Below are positions 5,410 to 7,330 of a stretch of DNA of 7,330 bases, one piece after another. Location of the stretch: the NCBI GenBank assembly GCA_934700375.1, contig CAKUXT010000101.1, positions 1-7,330 of the forward strand. Direction: 5' to 3'. The notes beneath the pieces are model-generated. The model saw only the letters and a program-made list of their open reading frames with translations, was not told where the DNA came from and did no database searches. This stretch comes from an uncultured Bacilli bacterium. Lineage in GTDB: Bacteria; Bacillota_I; Bacilli_A; RFN20; CAG-288. Within the stretch, counting starts at the first letter, position 1; every line of letters begins with the position of its first letter. A program made the translations under genes and the position numbers.

Positions 5410-6380
5410 AGGTTTTCAATACCGGGGAAATCGATGAACGGATTGCGGTTCTTCTGGATTTTATATGCTTCTTCGTTTCTCTTGATCTCTTTTTCAGAGA
5501 CAGGATCTTCCTTTGACCACTTCAGATAAAGTTTGATTGCCCAAGAGGATAAGGAAGGATAAGCGTTCTTGCTGAAAGCAGCAAAGCTTTTGAATCCGGA
5601 AAGCTTTGTCTGATAGCATGTGACAAAGTAGAAATAGGTTCTTGCAAAGTCGCCTTTGTATTCGTCAGCAGGTTCACATACATTTCCTGAAACACCTGAA
5701 GTCTTTGATGATCCTACTTTTGTATTATTGGTAGAAGTGAATGTTGCACTTCCGACTTCAGCATGTGGGAAATTGCTTCTTCTGTTATTGACATAGCCAT
5801 CGGTAGGATAGACGTGGAAAAGATCGCAGACCATCGGATTCGCTTCACTGAAGATGGATTGCGGAATCGTATGTTCACGATTATACATATCGCCTTCCTG
5901 TTGATAATTTCCGGTTCTCTGAGATGGTTTATATCTTTGGTTGGAATACATATCCCAGATTGTGCCATCATCTCTTAAGTCTGTCTTAAGATATGCGTCA
6001 TAAAGAGCCTTATATCCGATGGATGTATGTTTCTCAATGATATTATGAAGATTCGTCTTCAGTGCTGCATTGCGAAGGGTGAGATCAATAGAGGACTGAT
6101 AATAAGAAGGAATACTCCAGTTATATTCATTTCCGGATGTATCTTTTTCTGTATCCTTCTTATCTGTCACTTTATCAGTAACAGGTGTGGTTTCGCTTGC
6201 CTTATCAGTTGTTGTGATATCAGCAGTTTCTTTATCAGTAGAAGGACGGACAACATCACTCTGTTTTTCATTACTGCTTTCGCCATTAGAAGAAGGAGAA
6301 GATACTTTGTCTTCTTTTGAACATCCCGTAAGAAGCACTGCAAGTGCAAAGATTAATGCTTTAGATTTATTGTGTTTCAT
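5400..6380 (-). CDS. Extracellular endonuclease I-family lipoprotein
   Basis: A 326-residue predicted secreted nuclease. The N-terminus is a lipoprotein signal peptide with lipobox LLTGC, so Cys20 would be lipidated and the protein anchored on the outer face of the membrane. A Ser/Thr/Lys/Asp-rich linker (about 21-88) with repeated TDK follows. The rest is the endonuclease I (EndA/NucM) domain: NREHTIPQSIF with REH at 168-170 and His170 as the likely general base, DLFHVYPTDG (186-195), then N198, N199, R200 and R201 of the beta-beta-alpha metal site, ending in NPFIDFPGIENLIW. Family members cut DNA, and often RNA, without sequence preference, giving nutrients or degrading extracellular DNA. 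The ATG at 6380 is chosen because it begins the lipoprotein signal. The frame opens further upstream (to 6449), but that would bury the signal and cross the promoter. No ribosome binding site is visible. Confidence 0.9.
   Translation of the reverse strand: MKHNKSKALIFALAVLLTGCSKEDKVSSPSSNGESSNEKQSDVVRPSTDKETADITTTDKASETTPVTDKVTDKKDTEKDTSGNEYNWSIPSYYQSSIDLTLRNAALKTNLHNIIEKHTSIGYKALYDAYLKTDLRDDGTIWDMYSNQRYKPSQRTGNYQQEGDMYNREHTIPQSIFSEANPMVCDLFHVYPTDGYVNNRRSNFPHAEVGSATFTSTNNTKVGSSKTSGVSGNVCEPADEYKGDFARTYFYFVTCYQTKLSGFKSFAAFSKNAYPSLSSWAIKLYLKWSKEDPVSEKEIKRNEEAYKIQKNRNPFIDFPGIENLIW
6160..6239 (-). repeat. 30-bp-period repeats coding a TDK linker
   Basis: TTATCAGT (plus strand) occurs at 6172-6179, 6202-6209 and 6232-6239, exactly 30 bp apart, with a degraded copy TTATCTGT near 6161-6168. 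On the minus strand these encode Thr-Asp-Lys at residues 48-50, 58-60, 68-70 and 72-74 of the nuclease linker, a ten-residue periodicity. It is most likely a flexible spacer lifting the nuclease domain off the membrane through the cell wall. Confidence 0.75.
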
Positions 6381-6389
6381 AATAGGGCT

Positions 6390-6398
6390 ATTGTACCA
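6390..6398 (-). promoter_or_regulatory. Extended -10 promoter of the nuclease lipoprotein gene
   Basis: Read on the minus strand, TGGTACAAT is an extended -10 element (TG, one base, TACAAT at 6395 down to 6390). Transcription would start near 6383-6384, only about 3 nt before the ATG at 6380. No Shine-Dalgarno sequence lies between. This suggests a leaderless or near-leaderless message. Confidence 0.5.
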
Positions 6399-6465
6399 CA
6401 ATATGCTTGACATTCGTATAGCAGTCATGACAAGGCAAAGGAAAAACAAGAAGAAGTCTTTTTAT

Positions 6466-6489
6466 GCTTTCTTCCTATTTTAAGAAAGC
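6466..6489 (+). promoter_or_regulatory. 8-bp inverted repeat next to the udk -10 box
   Basis: GCTTTCTT (6466-6473) and AAGAAAGC (6482-6489) form a perfect dyad with an 8-bp spacer. Its right half ends one base before TATAAT at 6491, and its left half covers where the -35 box should be. The geometry is that of an operator for a dimeric repressor, but no regulator is identified. Confidence 0.35.
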
Positions 6490-6490
6490 T

Positions 6491-6496
6491 TATAAT
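6491..6496 (+). promoter_or_regulatory. -10 box of udk
   Basis: TATAAT is a perfect -10 match, 25 bp before the udk ATG. The -35 position (6468-6473) reads TTTCTT, a poor match lying inside an inverted repeat. The start point would be near 6503, giving a leader of about 19 nt that contains the ribosome binding site GAGG (6511-6514). Confidence 0.6.
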
Positions 6497-6521
6497 GGTT
6501 AAGAAAAATTGAGGTACTACT

Positions 6522-7226
6522 ATGGCTAGAATAATTCTTGTCGGCGGCGGTTCATCATCTGGTAAATCATATATCACAAGAAACGTCATCGAAAATGTCG
6601 GTGTTGAAAACATCACCAAGATCACAATCGACGACTACTATAAAGATCAGACCGGTGTTGCAATGGAAGAACGTGTCAAAGTGAACTACGACCATCCAAA
6701 AGCATTTGACTGGAAGCTTATGCGTTCTCAGATCAGAGATCTGAAGAACGATATTGCTATTGATAAACCAGTATATGATTTCACCATTCATAACAGAAGT
6801 GAAAAGACAGAACGTATCGAACCGAAGAAAATTGTTGTTGTCGAAGGAATCATGGCCCTTGTCGATAAGCAGCTTCGTGAATTAGGTGACTTAAGAGTCT
6901 TTATCACAGCTACACCGGAAGTCAGATTCTTAAGAAGATTCATCCGTGACCACACAGAAAGAAAGAGAAGCTACGAAAACATCGTCAATCAATATATCAA
7001 GACTGTCGCTCCGATGTATGAAGAGATCATTGCTCCCAGTGCCAACTATGCTGATCTGATCGTCAACAACGATGGCATTGCAAACCTTGCAATCGACGTT
7101 CTTACCTGTGTCTTCAAAGAAGAACTTGATAAAGCAACTGACGGAAAACCACATCCGAGAGAATCCACCAACGAATTCAGCGAAGATATCTTGAGCAAAG
7201 TCTTCCAGGATGCTACGAAAGCGTAG
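6522..7226 (+). CDS. udk: Uridine kinase (uridine/cytidine monophosphokinase)
   Basis: A 234-residue cytoplasmic P-loop kinase that phosphorylates uridine and cytidine to UMP and CMP in pyrimidine salvage. Walker A is GGSSSGKS (9-16, K15). DDYYKDQ (37-43), NYDHPKAFD (55-63), PVYDFTIHNR (83-92), VVVEGI (105-110) and the Arg-rich lid RFLRRFIRDHTERKRS (135-150) all follow the order and wording of bacterial Udk, as does QYIKTVAPMYEEIIAPS (157-173). It is slightly longer than the usual 205-215 residues, with a charged C-terminal tail (about 203-234) lacking an obvious motif. GAGG (6511-6514) lies 7 nt before the ATG. It is transcribed divergently from the nuclease gene and appears to be a single-gene unit. 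Confidence 0.93.
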   Translation: MARIILVGGGSSSGKSYITRNVIENVGVENITKITIDDYYKDQTGVAMEERVKVNYDHPKAFDWKLMRSQIRDLKNDIAIDKPVYDFTIHNRSEKTERIEPKKIVVVEGIMALVDKQLRELGDLRVFITATPEVRFLRRFIRDHTERKRSYENIVNQYIKTVAPMYEEIIAPSANYADLIVNNDGIANLAIDVLTCVFKEELDKATDGKPHPRESTNEFSEDILSKVFQDATKA

Positions 7227-7230
7227 TTTT
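7212..7230 (+). terminator. Short terminator-like hairpin over the udk stop
   Basis: CTACG (7213-7217) and CGTAG (7222-7226) pair across AAAG, followed by TTTT (7227-7230). The stem includes the TAG stop (7224-7226). An alternative pairing is ACGAAA (7215-7220) with TTTCGT (7228-7233). The stem is only five pairs plus one G-U, so it is a weak candidate. Confidence 0.4.
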
Positions 7231-7232
7231 CG

Positions 7233-7260
7233 TTGAAATTATACCGATTATTCATATTAG
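7233..7260 (+). promoter_or_regulatory. Possible promoter for a gene beyond the window
   Basis: TTGAAA (7233-7238) and TATTAG (7255-7260) are spaced by 16 bp, matching the consensus at 5/6 and 4/6. Transcription would start near 7267, in the left arm of the hairpin that follows. No coding region is visible in the remaining bases. Confidence 0.25.
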
Positions 7261-7261
7261 T

Positions 7262-7295
7262 TATCTACCTAAGTGCAACACTTACCGGTAAGATA
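7262..7295 (+). repeat. Bulged long hairpin at the right edge
   Basis: TATCTACC (7262-7269) pairs with GGT-A-AGATA (7287-7295, one bulged A), and inside it TAAGTG (7270-7275) pairs perfectly with CACTTA (7279-7284) across CAA. CC at 7285-7286 is unpaired. The right arm also contains the perfect 12-bp palindrome CTTACCGGTAAG (7281-7292). A weaker pair, CATTG/CAATG (7297-7301/7316-7320), follows. No T-run follows directly, so it is not an ordinary terminator. It may be a leader RNA or an operator for the next gene. Confidence 0.45.
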
Positions 7296-7330
7296 GCATT
7301 GTTCGCTTGTCTTTTCAATGATTTGACTAT

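Noticed and set aside
6160..6239. Regularly spaced repeats as a CRISPR array
   Set aside because: The units are only 8 bp, lie inside a coding frame, and encode a repeating TDK linker.
6407..6412. TTGACA on the plus strand as a consensus -35 box
   Set aside because: No -10-like sequence lies 15-19 bp downstream (around 6428-6437), so it is probably chance.
6381..6449. Upstream extension of the nuclease gene to 6449
   Set aside because: It would bury the lipoprotein signal peptide internally and run through the extended -10 promoter.
7227..7330. A T-box or known riboswitch at the right edge
   Set aside because: No T-box sequence or other conserved aptamer motif is visible in the available bases; the region is cut off.

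Overview
The window looks like chromosomal DNA from a low- to moderate-GC Gram-positive bacterium (Bacillota). The evidence is AT-rich spacers with short hairpin-plus-T-run terminators, purine-rich ribosome binding sites, a promoter/FMN-riboswitch/ribU arrangement typical of Firmicutes, and a lipobox-type lipoprotein. TGA is used as a normal stop, so the code is standard. A gut or oral commensal of the Erysipelotrichia type would fit the combination of genes, but that placement is a guess.

Layout, left to right. Positions 1-76 hold nested, partly competing inverted repeats, then a promoter-like pair and a gene for a two-helix membrane protein with a DUF697 (YcjF-like) domain (126-1370). A promoter overlapping the end of that gene starts an FMN riboswitch (1386-1496) with an intrinsic terminator (1525-1553), which controls ribU, the riboflavin-binding subunit of an ECF transporter (1577-2293). 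After a 188-bp spacer with a cre-like palindrome and two mutually exclusive hairpins comes a Fic-fold gene (2482-3180) whose catalytic His position is Gln, closed by a strong terminator. Next are an AlkD-like DNA alkylation repair protein (best start 3350, not further upstream) and, 58 bp later, a membrane-anchored serpin (4080-5399). The serpin is convergent, with no spacer, to a lipoprotein of the endonuclease I family on the minus strand (5400-6380). A 141-bp divergent promoter region separates that from udk, uridine kinase (6522-7226). The last 100 bases contain a short terminator-like hairpin over the udk stop and a larger bulged hairpin of unknown role.

These are mostly single-gene transcription units rather than one pathway. 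Riboflavin uptake under FMN feedback and pyrimidine salvage are housekeeping functions. The serpin and the lipoprotein nuclease both act outside the cytoplasmic membrane and form a small surface-function pair by position only. The most unusual items are the Fic protein lacking its catalytic His, the serpin with an atypical hinge in its reactive-centre loop, and genes whose promoters leave almost no 5' leader and no visible ribosome binding site. I see no mobile element, CRISPR array, tRNA or rRNA, and no convincing new multi-gene system.
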